Assembly (NCBI GenBank): GCA_963755755.1
Contig: CAVWLJ010000007.1
Span: 1-64,000 of the forward strand
Source: DATKNA01 sp963755755
GTDB lineage: Bacteria > Actinomycetota > Actinomycetes > Actinomycetales > Kineosporiaceae
Direction: 5' to 3'
Length of the DNA: 64,000 nt
The notes below the pieces were generated by a model. The model was not told where the DNA came from. It did no database searches and worked only from the letters and a program-made list of their open reading frames with translations. Shown here in pieces: positions 44,201 to 54,683 of the stretch. Made by a program: the position numbers and the translations under genes. Numbering within the stretch: the stretch's first letter is position 1; the number at the start of each line of letters is the position of its first letter.

Positions 44201-45040
44201 TCAGTGCGGGCGGTCCCCGAACCGTGCGGACCACATCGAGAGGACCAGGTCGTCGAGGATCGGGGTGCGCTCCAGCACGGGCAGCACGAATCCGTGGACC
44301 GGGCCGCGACCGCGCGGAGGATGCAGGCGGACGACGGCGCGCACGCCCGGCAACGCCCGCAGCGCCCTCGCCTCCCGCCCGTCCATAGGCCACGGCATGG
44401 GCGGCGCCGACATCTCACCGCCGACCGGCACTGCCCCGCGGGTAGTGACAGCGCTGGTCCACCGGGGGACGCCGTCGAAGACGAGCTCGCTGCCGGGGAA
44501 GCGGCTCGCGAGCATCCTGACGAGCCCGCGAACCTGATCCCGCTGCAGGTACATGAGCAGGCCCTGCGCGGTGAAGATCACGCCGCGCGAGGGGTCGACG
44601 GCGTCCGCCCAGGCGGGATCGAGAACGTCGGCGTCGACCTGCCGGCGGCGCTCGTGGGCGGGCAGTACCGCGGTGCGCAGGGGGGCCGCCTCGGGCAGAT
44701 CGACCCCGATCCACCGGACGTGGCCGTCGTCGAGGCGCCAGAACGCGGTCTCGAGCCCCTCGCCGAGCGCGACGACGGTTCCGCCGGGGTGCCGCGCGAG
44801 GAACTCCCGGACGCGGTCGTCGAAGGTGCGGGACCTCAACCCTTGCCACTGCGCCCGGCTCGCGCCGTGTCCAGGACGCTGCGCGAAGGGATAGTCGATG
44901 CGCGAGACGAGCTCGACCGCGAGCGGGTCACGCAGCACGGCGTCCGGACGCGCCGCCTCCTGGGCCCGGTAGTAGAGGGTCCAGAGCAAGGTCTCCGGGA
45001 CGCCGGTCAGGTCGACGGGGATGTTGCGCTCGTTGCCCAC
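44201..45040 (-). CDS. SAM-dependent O-methyltransferase, LCMT/TcmP-like
   Basis: 279 aa from the GTG at 45040, with TACGGT 6 nt upstream on this strand. The family signature occurs: GVPETLLWTLYYRAQEAARPDAVLRDPLAVEL near the N terminus, FDDRVREFLARHPGGTVVALGEGLETAFWRLDD (SAM-binding loop) and WIGVDLPEAAPLR. VIFTAQGLLMYLQRDQV is the middle motif. Enzymes of this family methylate carboxyl or hydroxyl groups of natural products or proteins. Substrate unknown. Divergent from hrpA. Confidence 0.85.
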   Translation of the reverse strand: MGNERNIPVDLTGVPETLLWTLYYRAQEAARPDAVLRDPLAVELVSRIDYPFAQRPGHGASRAQWQGLRSRTFDDRVREFLARHPGGTVVALGEGLETAFWRLDDGHVRWIGVDLPEAAPLRTAVLPAHERRRQVDADVLDPAWADAVDPSRGVIFTAQGLLMYLQRDQVRGLVRMLASRFPGSELVFDGVPRWTSAVTTRGAVPVGGEMSAPPMPWPMDGREARALRALPGVRAVVRLHPPRGRGPVHGFVLPVLERTPILDDLVLSMWSARFGDRPH

Positions 45041-45046
45041 CCGTTC

Positions 45047-45052
45047 ACCGTA
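45047..45052 (-). promoter_or_regulatory. Leaderless -10 element of the methyltransferase gene
   Basis: TACGGT, 6 nt before the GTG at 45040 on the minus strand. One base closer than usual. Confidence 0.35.
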
Positions 45053-45102
45053 GAGAACTCGTTCGGCCCCGGTGAGGTCGAGCCACCTATCGTGGGGAGG
45101 CC

Positions 45103-48100
45103 ATGTCCTCGCAGTCCGCCGCTCCGGCCGCACCCTCGGTGAGCGACCTCGCGGCGCAGCTCAGCGAGATCTCCCTCGCCGACGCCGCTCGCATCGGCCG
45201 GCGGCTCGACGGCGTCCGGAAGATCCGCGACGAGCGGCGCCGGGACAGCACCCTCCACCGCATCGAGGCGGACATCGCGAACGCGCGGCTGCGCCTCGTC
45301 GAGCGCCAGGCCGCCGCCCCCGTCGTCCGCTACCCGCCCGAGCTGCCGGTGAGCCAGGCGCGCGACGAGCTGATGGCGGCGATCCGGGACCATCAGGTCG
45401 TCATCGTCGCCGGCGAGACCGGCTCGGGAAAGACCACGCAGCTCCCCAAGATGTGCCTCGAGCTCGGCCGCGGCATCAGGGGCACGATCGGCCACACGCA
45501 ACCCCGGCGGATCGCCGCCCGGACCGTCGCCGAACGCATCGCGGAGGAGCTCGACACCGAGGTCGGCCAGGCGGTGGGCTACACCGTCCGGTTCACCGAC
45601 GAGGTCGGGCCGGCCACGCTGGTCAAGCTCATGACCGACGGCATCCTGCTCGCGGAGATCCAGCGCGACCGGCTCCTGACCCGCTACGACACGATCATCG
45701 TCGACGAGGCGCACGAGCGGAGCCTCAACATCGACTTCCTGCTCGGCTACCTCAAGGAGCTGCTGCCCCGGCGTCCCGATCTCAAGGTGATCGTCACGTC
45801 GGCGACGATCGACCCCGAGCGGTTCAGCCGCCACTTCGACGACGCCCCGATCGTCGAGGTCTCCGGCCGCACCTACCCCGTCGAGGTGCGCTACCGGCCG
45901 CTGGACGAGACCGAGGACGACGAGGAGTCCGACGGCGAGCCCAAGGACCAGATCCAGGGCATCTGCGAAGCCGTCGAGGAGCTGTCGCGCGAGGGCGACG
46001 GCGACGTTCTCGTCTTCCTCTCCGGCGAGCGCGAGATCCGCGACACGGCCGAGGCGCTCCGCGGCAGGATCCAGACGAGCCGCCTCCTCCGGGGCACCGA
46101 GGTGCTCCCCCTGTACGCGCGCTTGTCGCGCCGCGGAGCAGCACCGCGTCTTCCAGCAGCACAGCGCGCGGCGCATCGTCCTCGCCACCAACGTCGCCGA
46201 GACCTCGCTGACCGTGCCCGGCATCCGCTACGTCGTCGACCCCGGCACCGCGCGCATCAGCCGGTACAGCTACCGGACGAAGGTGCAGCGGCTCCCGATC
46301 GAGCCGATCTCGCAGGCCAGCGCGAACCAGCGCAAGGGCCGCTGCGGCCGCGTCGCCGAAGGCATCTGCATCCGGATGTACGCCGAGTCCGACTTCGAGC
46401 AGCGGCCGGAGTTCACCGACCCGGAGATCCTGCGGACCAACCTCGCGAGCGTCATCCTGCAGATGAGCGCGCTCGGGCTCGGCGACGTCGCGGCATTCCC
46501 GTTCGTCGACCCGCCCGACCGGCGCAGCGTCCGGGACGGCATCGACCTGCTCCACGAGCTCGGCGCGCTCGACCCCACGAAGGACGACCCGCGCAAGCGC
46601 CTCACGCCGCTCGGCCGCCGCCTTGCCCAACTGCCCGTCGACCCGCGCCTGGGCCGGATGGTCCTCGAGGCCGACCGGCTGGGGTGCGTCCGCGAGGTCA
46701 TGGTCGTCGCGGCCGCCCTGTCGATCCAGGACCCGCGCGAACGGCCGGTCGAGCACCAGCAGGCCGCGGACGCCGCGCACGCCCGCTTCGCCGACCCGAC
46801 GTCGGACTTCCTCGGCTGGCTGAACCTCTGGACCTACGTCCACGACCAGGCGCGCGAGCTCTCGTCGTCCGCGTTCCGCCGGCTGTGCAAGCGCGAGTTC
46901 CTCAACTACCTGCGCATCCGGGAGTGGCAGGACCTCGTCGCCCAGCTGCGTCAGCTCGCGAAGAGCGTCGACGTCACGCTCAACGCGGCGCCGTGCGAGG
47001 ACCCGGTCCGGATCCACACCGCCCTGCTCGCCGGCCTGCTCTCCCAGATCGGCGTCAAGGACGCGCTGGTGGGCAACGACAAGAAGCCCACCGACCGGCG
47101 CGACCGCGGCGAGTACCTCGGCGCCCGCGGCGCCAAGTTCGCGATCTTCCCGGGGTCGGCGCTCTACGCGAAGCAGCCCTCGTGGGTCGTGGCCGCCGAG
47201 CTCGTCGAGACCTCGCGCCTCTTCGCCCGACAGTGCGCGAAGATCGAACCCGAATGGGTCGAGCCCCTGGCCCAGCACGTCGTCAAGCGCTCGTACAGCG
47301 AGCCGCACTGGGCGGCCCGCCGCGCGTCCGTCGTGGCCACCGAGAAGGTCACGCTCTACGGCGTCCCGATCGTCGCGGGCCGGACGGTGCAGTACGGCCG
47401 GATCGACGCCGAGCTCTCCCGCGAGCTGTTCATCCGGCACGCCCTCGTCGAGGGCGACTGGCGGACGCCGCATGCGTTCTTCACGGCCAACCGGGAGTTG
47501 CTGGAGGACGTCGAGGACCTGGAGAACCGCGCCCGGCGTCGCGACATCCTCGTCGACGACGAGACGCTCTTCGCGTTCTACGACGCGCGCATCCCGCCGG
47601 ACGTCGTCAGCGGCGCGCACTTCGACAGCTGGTGGAAGAAGGCCCGCCGGACGGACCCCGACCTGCTGACGTTCACGCCGGAACTGCTGCTCGCCGAGTC
47701 GCGCACCCGCGTGGACCCGACCGACTACCCCGACACCTGGCAGCAGGGCGACCTTGCCCTGAAGCTGCGCTACACCTTCGAGCCGGGATCGCCGACGGAC
47801 GGCGTCACGGTCGAGATCCCCATCGCCGTGCTCAACCGGGTGGACGCCGACGGACTTCGACTGGCAGGTGCCAGGCCTGCGGCTCGACCTCGTCACGGAG
47901 CTCATCCGGAGCTTGCCCAAGCAGGTCAGGCGCCTGCTCGTGCCCGCGCCCGACCATGCCCGCACCGCCCTGGAACACCTCGACCCGCGCGAGGGGCCGC
48001 TGCTCGAGGCCCTCTCCCGCGAGCTCGGCCGGCAGGCGGGGACGCCGGTGCCGGTCGACGCCTTCGACCTGGGCAAGGTGCCCCCGTTCCTGCGGGTGAC

Positions 48101-49106
48101 GTTCCGCGTGCTCGACGGCAAGGGCGGCATGCTCGCGGAGGGCAAGGACCTCGACGAGCTCCGCCGGCGGCTGCGCCCGCGGCAGCGTCAGACGCTCGCG
48201 CAGGCGGCGTCCACGCTCGAGCGCGGCGGACTGACGACCTGGCCGGCGCACCTGCCGGACGGCGTGCTCCCCCGCACCTTCTCGCGGATCGTGGCCGGCC
48301 AGGCCCTCGCCGGCTTCCCCGCCCTGGTCGACGAGGGGAACTCCGTCGCCGTCCGGGTGCTGGCGACGGAGGCGGACCAGGAGCGGGCGATGGCGCTCGG
48401 CACCCGGCGTCTCCTCCTGCTCAACGTGACGTCGCCGGCGCGGGCGGTGCTCGGCCGGCTCGACAACGTCGCCAAGCTCGCGCTGGCGTCGGCGCCGTAC
48501 CCCTCGCCGTCCGCGCTGTTCGACGACTGCATGGCGGCCGCGGTCGACGCCATCGTCGAGGACGCCGGCGGCCCGGCGTGGACGGCGAGCGCCTTCGCCG
48601 GCCTCCTCGACACGGTCCGAGCCGGGCTCGACGCCGAGGTCACCAGGGTCGTCACGCAGGTCGCGCGGATCCTCCAGGCCTACGCCGACGTGGACGGTCG
48701 ACTTCGTGGGACGAGCAGCCTCGTGCTGCTGCCGGCGCTCACCGACGTCCGGAACCAGATCTCGCGCCTGGTGCACCCCGGGTTCGTCGCGGGGACCGGT
48801 GCCGACCGGCTGCCGGACCTCGTCCGCTACCTGCGCGCGGCGGCCCTGCGCCTGGACGCCCTGCCCGAGCGGCCCGAGCGCGACCGCCAGCTCATGTGGC
48901 GGATCGAGCTCGTGCAGCAGTCCTACGACCAGGCGCTCGCGGGACTGCCGCCCGGCCGGGAGCCGAACCCCGAGCTCGCCGGCGTCCGCTGGATGATCGA
49001 GGAGCTCCGGGTGAGCTTCTTCGCCCAGCAGCTCGGCACGGCGTACCCGGTGTCGGAGAAGCGGATCCAGAAGGCCCTCGCCGACGCCACGAGCGCTTCC
49101 CGCTGA
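45103..49106 (+). CDS. hrpA: ATP-dependent RNA helicase HrpA (two frameshifts)
   Basis: About 1334 aa after removing an extra C near 46127 and an extra A near 47852; the usual HrpA length is about 1300. DEAH-box motifs: VIVAGETGSGKTTQLPK (I), TQPRRIAARTVAERIAEEL (Ia), IIVDEAHERSLNIDFLLGYLK (II), VTSATIDPERF (III), then TNVAETSLTVPGIRYVVD (V) and QRKGRCGRVAEGICIRMY (VI). Winged-helix, ratchet and OB-like parts follow, with the long C-terminal HrpA region (LDPREGPLLEALSRELGR). It unwinds RNA, for example in stalled ribosome rescue or mRNA processing. TATCGT and GGGGAGG precede the ATG. The stop lies at the edge of a palindromic terminator-like element. Confidence 0.93.
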
Positions 49107-49165
49107 TCATGCACGTCGCTGCACGCGACGTGCATGATCGCCGCGAAGTGCATGATCAGCGCGAG
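49105..49165. terminator. Hairpin plus dispersed repeat copy 2 at convergent ends
   Basis: A perfect 15-bp stem, GATCATGCACGTCGC (49105-49119) with its complement (49125-49139) around a 5-nt loop, next to a 37-bp segment (49129-49165) identical to the reverse of 9881-9917. It carries the end of the hrpA stop and the stop of the MFS gene. No T-run, but a strong candidate bidirectional terminator. Confidence 0.8.
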
Positions 49166-50427
49166 ATGGGGGCGGTGGGGGTGGGCGTGCTGGGGCGGGG
49201 ACGGCGGGCGGGGGCGACGAGGAGGGTGACGGCGAGGACGGCGGCGACCGTTCCGGCGAGGATCAGCGGGACCCGCCCGACACTCCCCCAGGCGAGGCCC
49301 GCCCAGACGCCGGCGACCAGGACGGCGAAGCCGGTCAGACCCTGGACGAACCCCTGCGCCGCGCCCTGCCCCAGCGCCCCCGCGTAGCGGCTCACCCATG
49401 CCTTGCCCACGCCGTCGGTGCACGCGGCGAACAGCCCGTACCCGGCCAGGAGCAGCCACGACAGCACGAGCGACCGGGTCGCACCGAGGCCGATGTAGCA
49501 GAGCGCGAAGAACACCAGCCCGACAGCGTAGATCCGCCGCGGGCCCCACCGGTCGGTCAGCGCGCCGGCGGGATAGCTCGCGAGCGCGTAGACGGCGTTG
49601 TAGCCGACGTAGGCGAGGATCACGCCCGCGACGCCGAACCCGATCTGGTTGAGATGCAGCAGGAGCAGCGCGTCGGGGATGTTGACGACGCCGAAGCCGA
49701 TGAGCACCGCCGCCACCCGGAGGAAACCCGGGCGGGTGCCGGGCGGCGGTCGCAGCAGGCGCCGGACGCCGGCGAGCGCCGGCCGCACGCCTCGGGGCAG
49801 CAGCCCCCGCCGGTCGAGCAGCGGACGCGGGTTCTCGTGCACGGCCAGCACGAGCAGCGCACTCGCGACGGCGGGCACCACGGCGATCACGAGCAGGGTC
49901 CGGATCTGGTGACCGGCCAGCTCGTAGAGGGCCAGGCCGACGAGCGGACCGATGACGGCACCGGCCGTGTCCGCGGCGCGGTGCACCCCGAAGACGCGGC
50001 CACGGGCGTCCAACGGAACGCCCTCGACGAGGAGCGAGTCCCGTGGCGCTCCCCGGATGCCCTTGCCCAGCCGGTCCACGGAACGGCCGACCAGGACGGC
50101 CGGCCAGACCTGGGCAAGGGCGATCAGCACCTTGCCCAGTGCCGCCAGCGTGTACCCGCTCCCGACGAGGCGCCGGCGGGGGTACCGGTCCGCCAGCCGG
50201 CCCGCGACCAGCCGCGTCAGTGACGCGGCCGCCTCCGCGAGCCCTTCGACGAGTCCGACCACCGCAGCGGGAGCACCGAGCACCGACGTCAGGAAGATCG
50301 GGAGAACCGGGTAGAGCAGCTCGCTCGCCGCGTCCTGCAGCAGGGAGACCCACGACAGCACCAGGACGTTGCGGCTCAGCCACGCGGGCCGCGAGCGCCG
50401 GCGCCTCTCCCCGACCGGCTCAGCCAC
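49156..50427 (-). CDS. Major facilitator superfamily transporter
   Basis: 423 aa, GTG start, about twelve TM helices. VSLLQDAASELLYPVLPIFLTSVLGAP begins TM1, GRLADRYPRRRLVGSGY is the loop 2-3 signature (GxxxDRxxRR) and GALTDRWGPRRIYAVG the matching one in the second half. LGKGIRGAPRDSLLV is typical of the MFS clade with ferric-siderophore or heavy-metal-type exporters (often annotated as MFS_1 family). Substrate unknown. Its gene follows a coiled-coil protein gene by 5 nt on the same strand. Confidence 0.9.
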   Translation of the reverse strand: MAEPVGERRRRSRPAWLSRNVLVLSWVSLLQDAASELLYPVLPIFLTSVLGAPAAVVGLVEGLAEAAASLTRLVAGRLADRYPRRRLVGSGYTLAALGKVLIALAQVWPAVLVGRSVDRLGKGIRGAPRDSLLVEGVPLDARGRVFGVHRAADTAGAVIGPLVGLALYELAGHQIRTLLVIAVVPAVASALLVLAVHENPRPLLDRRGLLPRGVRPALAGVRRLLRPPPGTRPGFLRVAAVLIGFGVVNIPDALLLLHLNQIGFGVAGVILAYVGYNAVYALASYPAGALTDRWGPRRIYAVGLVFFALCYIGLGATRSLVLSWLLLAGYGLFAACTDGVGKAWVSRYAGALGQGAAQGFVQGLTGFAVLVAGVWAGLAWGSVGRVPLILAGTVAAVLAVTLLVAPARRPRPSTPTPTAPISR

Positions 50428-50432
50428 GCAGA

Positions 50433-51384
50433 TCAGTCTGGCGGTTCCAGTGCCCGGACGCGGGCACGGGCCCGTTCCGCTGCCCGTCCGGCCAGGTCCG
50501 CGACCCGGTCGGCCGCGTCGCGCTCCCGCCGGAGGGTGCGTTCGTCGCGGGTCGACGCCGCCAGGGCCTGCTCGGCACGCTCGAGCTGCTCCTGCAACTC
50601 GTCGATGCGCTCGCGAGCCTCGGCCACGGCCCGGCCGGCGTCGTCGTGGCGGCGCTCCGCGGCCGCCGCCGTCGCCGTCGCGTCCTCCCAGGCCTGCTGC
50701 GCCTCCCGCGCCTCCTCGCGCGCCTGCGCGAGCTCGGCCGCGCGCCGCTCCTCCTCACGCCGGCGCTCCTCCTCGCGGCGCTGCTCCTCGCGCACGCCGG
50801 GCCGCCTCGCCGTCGCCCTTGCGCGGACGCCGGGGAGGCTCGGCCGGCGCCGGCGTCGGAACCGCCGTGAGCCGGCGAGCAGGCGGAGCCGCCTCGGTCT
50901 CCGGCGTCCCGAGCCCCGCGTAGCTGGTGGGCGAGGTGAGCCGGCCGGAGCGCACCGCCTCGGCGACGGCGGGATCTGCCATGGCGGCCCCGAGCGTCGC
51001 CTCGACCTCCTGCCCGACGTCGTCGCTGACCGGGTGCCCCAGCTCGCGGGCGAGGGCGCGAGCCTGACGGCCGACGGCGGCGATGAGCTGCTGGCGCTGC
51101 CGGCTGAGCTGGCGGACCTCGTCTCCGGCGAGGCCCAGCTGGGCGCCCCGGAGGGCCTCGCCGAGCGTGAGGAGCTGCTCGACCTCGTCGGCTCGGTGCC
51201 GGATCAGGGCGTTGACCAGCCAGGCGGCGAGCGACGGACGGCGCAGGCCGGAGATGGCCTTGGCGGTCGCGCGGTCGCCGGCGGCGCGCGCCTCGCGGGC
51301 GGCGGAGTCGCGGGCGGTGGTGAAGTCCTCGGGCAGCAGACCGTAGAGGCGCTGGGCGACGTCCTCCACCGACTCGACGCTCAT
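50433..51384 (-). CDS. Conserved coiled-coil protein of unknown function (one frameshift)
   Basis: About 316 aa after removing one extra base near 50797. The N-terminal part is a conserved actinobacterial type: VEDVAQRLYGLLPEDFTTARDSAAREARAAGDRATAKAISGLRRPSLAAWLVNALIRHRADEVE. It is followed by a helical region, a Pro-rich linker and a C-terminal coiled coil (REEQRREEERRREEERRAAELAQ to ERIDELQEQLERAEQAL). No signal peptide or TM segment. A regulatory or scaffold role is possible but no function is known. Probably transcribed with the MFS transporter 5 nt downstream. Confidence 0.8.
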
Positions 51385-52077
51385 GCTTCATCGTGGCGGG
51401 GATGGCGGCGAAGAGCGAGACGCCAGCTCCCTCGCCGTGCACCCGCTGTGGGGCGTTGCACGGGTTGTGGGGCCCCGGGCACCGGCGCGAGCGCGCACAA
51501 CGCGGGCAATCCCCCAGAACGGGTGTACGCGGGAGCGCGCCCGGGAGGAAGATCATCGACACGACGGCGCACCGGCGGGGGTCGCGCTCGAACGGGGAGC
51601 CGGACTGCCGCCGGACGGCGCGCGCGAACATCTCGCGATCAGAGCACCTGAAGCCGGGCGTCGTCCTGCTGGACGCCACCGCCCCTGGCTTGGCCTCCTC
51701 GAGCACGGCCGGCGGCGGGCGTCGTCGTGATGGAAGGGCCCGCCTCGGCGCGGCTCCTCGAGCACGGCCGGCGGCGGGCGTCGGGGGCCGCCGCCGCCGG
51801 CCGTGGTTCGAGGGGCGCTCTCGCGCCGGAAGGTTCCGGGGTTCGCGACCTCGCGGCCTGTTCCCTTCGGAACTTTCTGTGCTTGGAACACTACTCACGG
51901 CGCACAGCGCGCTGCCACCGATTCGGCGTCCTGCGTTCGGACCAAATGTCCGTCGCCCGGACTCCTCCTCCCCTGTGCATCAGTCGCTCACGATCAGTTC
52001 CGCAAGCTGTGAATCCGGGGGGCGAAAGCAGGATGATTCCGGTGGTGGGCAAGCCCCACCACCCCGGAGCGTCTCGC
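51385..52077. other. Gene-free stretch of 693 nt
   Basis: No convincing coding frame on either strand: open frames here lack ribosome sites and show no recognisable domain. It holds the direct and inverted repeats at 51695-51805. The left part may carry the promoter of the coiled-coil gene and the right part the end region of the gene at 52078. A small RNA cannot be ruled out. Confidence 0.6.
51695..51805. repeat. 30-bp direct repeat and 15-bp hairpin in the gene-free stretch
   Basis: CTCCTCGAGCACGGCCGGCG and the ten bases that follow it occur twice (51695-51724 and 51754-51783). The second copy also forms a hairpin: CACGGCCGGCGGCGG (51763-51777) and its exact complement (51791-51805) around a 13-nt loop. 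Confidence 0.85.
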
Positions 52078-52674
52078 TCAGCGGCGCGCGTCGGCCGGCG
52101 CGACGTCGTCGGAGGGCTGAGGGGAGCCGTTCGGAAGGGCTTGAGTGCCGATGCGCGTCATCCAGCCGCGCCGGTCCACCGCCCCCGTCCGGGCGATCTC
52201 CAGCTGAGCCCGACCGGCGAGCGCCAGCGACATCACCGCGAGCGGCAGCTCGACGAGCAGCGCGAGCAGCGCGGACACCATGAGGTCGTGCCCGCCCGGT
52301 GACGTCGTCACGTCGAACCAGGCGTCGACCACGAGGAGCGCCGCGGTCGCGCTGGCGACGTTGACCAGGAACGGCGAGCGGCGCCACGCGAGGTAGGCCG
52401 TGCGTGCGAGGGCGCCGCACAGCAGGAGGTCGAAGCCGACCCACGCGAGCCGGTAGTGCGCGCTGACGCTCCGCTCCGGCAGCGTCCACGCGAGCCAGAC
52501 GATCCACGGCACGATCGCGACGGCGAACAGCGCGTAGACCGGCATGATCCACCGCCCGACGGCGCGTCGCGGAGCGATCAGACGGCGCCAGCTCGGTCCC
52601 TCGCTCATGCCGCCATGGTCGCCCCCCGCGCGCGCGGATGCATCCGTGTCGCCGGCGGGGTCCTCAGGTGTCAC
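52078..52674 (-). CDS. Hypothetical membrane protein coupled to the phosphatase
   Basis: 198 aa from the GTG at 52674 that overlaps the stop of the SpoIIE gene (GTGA); an ATG at 52608 is the alternative. Four TM helices (about 42-64, 75-98, 105-120, 130-152) contain few charged residues. FDLLLCGALARTAYLAWRRSPFLVNVASATAALLVVDAWFDVTTS is the most conserved-looking part and occurs in small membrane proteins of unknown function in high-GC bacteria. It may assist the signalling protein encoded upstream. Confidence 0.6.
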   Translation of the reverse strand: MTPEDPAGDTDASARAGGDHGGMSEGPSWRRLIAPRRAVGRWIMPVYALFAVAIVPWIVWLAWTLPERSVSAHYRLAWVGFDLLLCGALARTAYLAWRRSPFLVNVASATAALLVVDAWFDVTTSPGGHDLMVSALLALLVELPLAVMSLALAGRAQLEIARTGAVDRRGWMTRIGTQALPNGSPQPSDDVAPADARR

Positions 52675-54507
52675 TCAGCCACCACCACGAGGACGGCGAC
52701 GTCGTCGCGCTCCGAGGAGAACGCCTCGACCGCAGCGAGCACGCTGTCGGCGACGGCGTCCGCCACGAGCGCCGCCGCAGCGGCCCCGCTCTTGCCGCGC
52801 AGGCCCTCCGCGGCTGCCGCGATGACGTCGGCGAGCCGCTGCTCGCCGAACTGGTCGACCCCGGTCCGGGCCTCGGTGACCCCGTCGGTGTAGGCGACGA
52901 GCACCTCGCCGGGCTGCAGGTGGAGGGACTCCTCCTTGACCTCGACGCGGGAGAGCAGGCCGAGGGCGGTGCCGGGCTGGCCGACCGCGGTCACGGAACC
53001 GTCGAGCCACCGGACCAGCGGCTGCGGGTGCCCGCCGAGCGCGAGGGTGACCCGGACGCCGGGCGTCCAGTCCGTGGCGATGTCGACGGGGTCCTGGACG
53101 ATCCGGCCGTAGAGCACAGTGCAGAAGCGCTCCTCGCCGACGTCGGTGAGCAGGGCCTGGTTGAGCTGCTCCAGCGCCCGGCCCGGGGACCAGCCCTGCG
53201 CGCTCAGGGTCCGCAGCGTGTACCGCGCCATCGAGGTGACGACGGCGGCGTGCACCCCCTTGCCCGCGACGTCCCCGAGCACGAAGGCATGGTCCCCGCC
53301 GAGGGTCTGGTGGACGTCGTAGAAGTCGCCGCTGACACGCCCGCTCGCACCGCCCGCAGGCACCCACCGGGCGGCGATCCGGACGCCGGGGACGGGTGGC
53401 AGCAGCTGCGGGCGCAGGCCCGCCTGCAGCGTGTCCGCGAGCCGGGTGCGGTCCTCGAGGAGCTCGCGCAACCGGCGTTCGGCGCCCACCCGCTCGGTGA
53501 CGTCGCGGAGCACCACGAGCCGGGCGATCTCGCTGCCGGCCCGATCCAGAAGCGAGCTGACCTGGACGGCGTAGTCCCGCGGGCCCGCCTCGCCCTCGAG
53601 CTCCAGCTGCCCCCGGGTCGTGCCGCCGGTCTCGTGGCCGGCGAGCAGCGGGACGACGGCGGGCAGCAGGTCCTCGACGTAGCGCCCCACCAGCGCGCTG
53701 CGCCGGACGCCGACCACGGCGGCGGCCGCGGCGTTGACGTCGGCGACCCGGCCCTGGGCGTCGAGGACGACGACCCCGTCGAGCATCTGCGCGACGAGGG
53801 CTCCGCGGGCCACCGGGAGGATGTCGAGCAGCCGGAGCCGGAAGATCCCCCAGACCAGCACGAACGTGAAGATCGTGAAGAGGAACGGTGCGGGGTCGAC
53901 GCGGCCGAGCCCGAAGAGGTCGACGTTGTAGACGCACATTGCCCAGCAGCGGCAGCAGGCTGGCGACGACCAGGACGTTGGCCTGCCGCCGGTACGGGCC
54001 GCCGATCCGCCCGATCCGTGCGACGAACGTGCCCAGCGCGACGACCAGGAGCAGCCAGCTGTACCCGGCATGGGCCCAGAGCAGCGGCCCGGGGTGCGCG
54101 ACCGGCGGGTCGGCGAAGTCGTCCGAGGGCTCGTAGTAGTGGATCAGGTGCCGGGTCTGGGGCAGCGCCAGCAGGGCGAGGACGACGACGGGCTCGATGC
54201 AGAGCGCGGCGAGGGCACGCCGCGAGAGCGGCCGCCGGGTCGTGTACTGCCGGACGAACGCCCACAGGGCGCCCGGCACCAGGACGACCCCGACGAACTT
54301 GAGGCCCGACCACAGCTGGGCGGCGGCGACGTTGTGAGCGCACAGTTCGACGGCGTAGCAGGCGGTCCAGACGAAGATGCCGACCAGCGCGACGACGAGG
54401 CTCGGGCCGCCCGCGGCCGCGCGGCGACGCCACACGTACCAGGACATGGCGAGGTACGCGGCGCCACCCACCGCGAGCCCCAGGCCGAGCGCGAGCTCCC
54501 TCGTCAT
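52671..54507 (-). CDS. 7TM-PAS-SpoIIE phosphatase (one frameshift)
   Basis: About 611 aa after removing one extra base near 53940. ATG at 54507. The N-terminal seven TM helices carry WTACYAVELCAHNVAAAQLWSGLKFVGVVLVPGALWAF, the fingerprint of the 7TM sensor found in histidine kinases (His_kinase-7TM). A PAS domain follows (LDGVVVLDAQGRVADVNAAAAAVVG to IARLVVLRDVTER). Then comes a PP2C/SpoIIE domain: SGRVSGDFYDVHQTLGGDHAFVLGDVAGKGVHAAVVTSMARY with metal-binding Asp, and LVAYTDGVTEA. It should dephosphorylate an antagonist in a sigma-factor switch in answer to a membrane signal. Confidence 0.9.
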
Positions 54508-54670
54508 CACGACTCCCGCCCCCTGCCCCCAGCGGGCACGGGGTGCGCTCACCGTAACGTCTCGGCGACCCTGGGAGAACGTCTGCGCTGATGACAGCAC
54601 CCGTTTCGGCGGATGCCCGTGGGCGCGAAGACGACGACTGCTGCCGCGCCCCGCTGTCGGTGGCCCGGGC

Positions 54671-54676
54671 TAGCGT
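54671..54676 (+). promoter_or_regulatory. Leaderless -10 element of the PNP gene
   Basis: TAGCGT followed by 7 nt and GTG 54684; identical to the hexamer before the DUF222 gene. It fixes the PNP start. Confidence 0.5.
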
Positions 54677-54683
54677 GATCGCC

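Noticed and set aside
46110..46140. Programmed +1 frameshift in hrpA
   Set aside because: Similar single-base shifts occur in many unrelated genes here, so an error source explains all of them better.
49105..49165. Transfer origin or insertion-sequence end
   Set aside because: No transposase, relaxase or target duplication nearby; position between stops of convergent genes fits a terminator better.
51695..51805. Possible CRISPR array
   Set aside because: Only two repeat copies, no spacers of regular length and no cas genes in the window.
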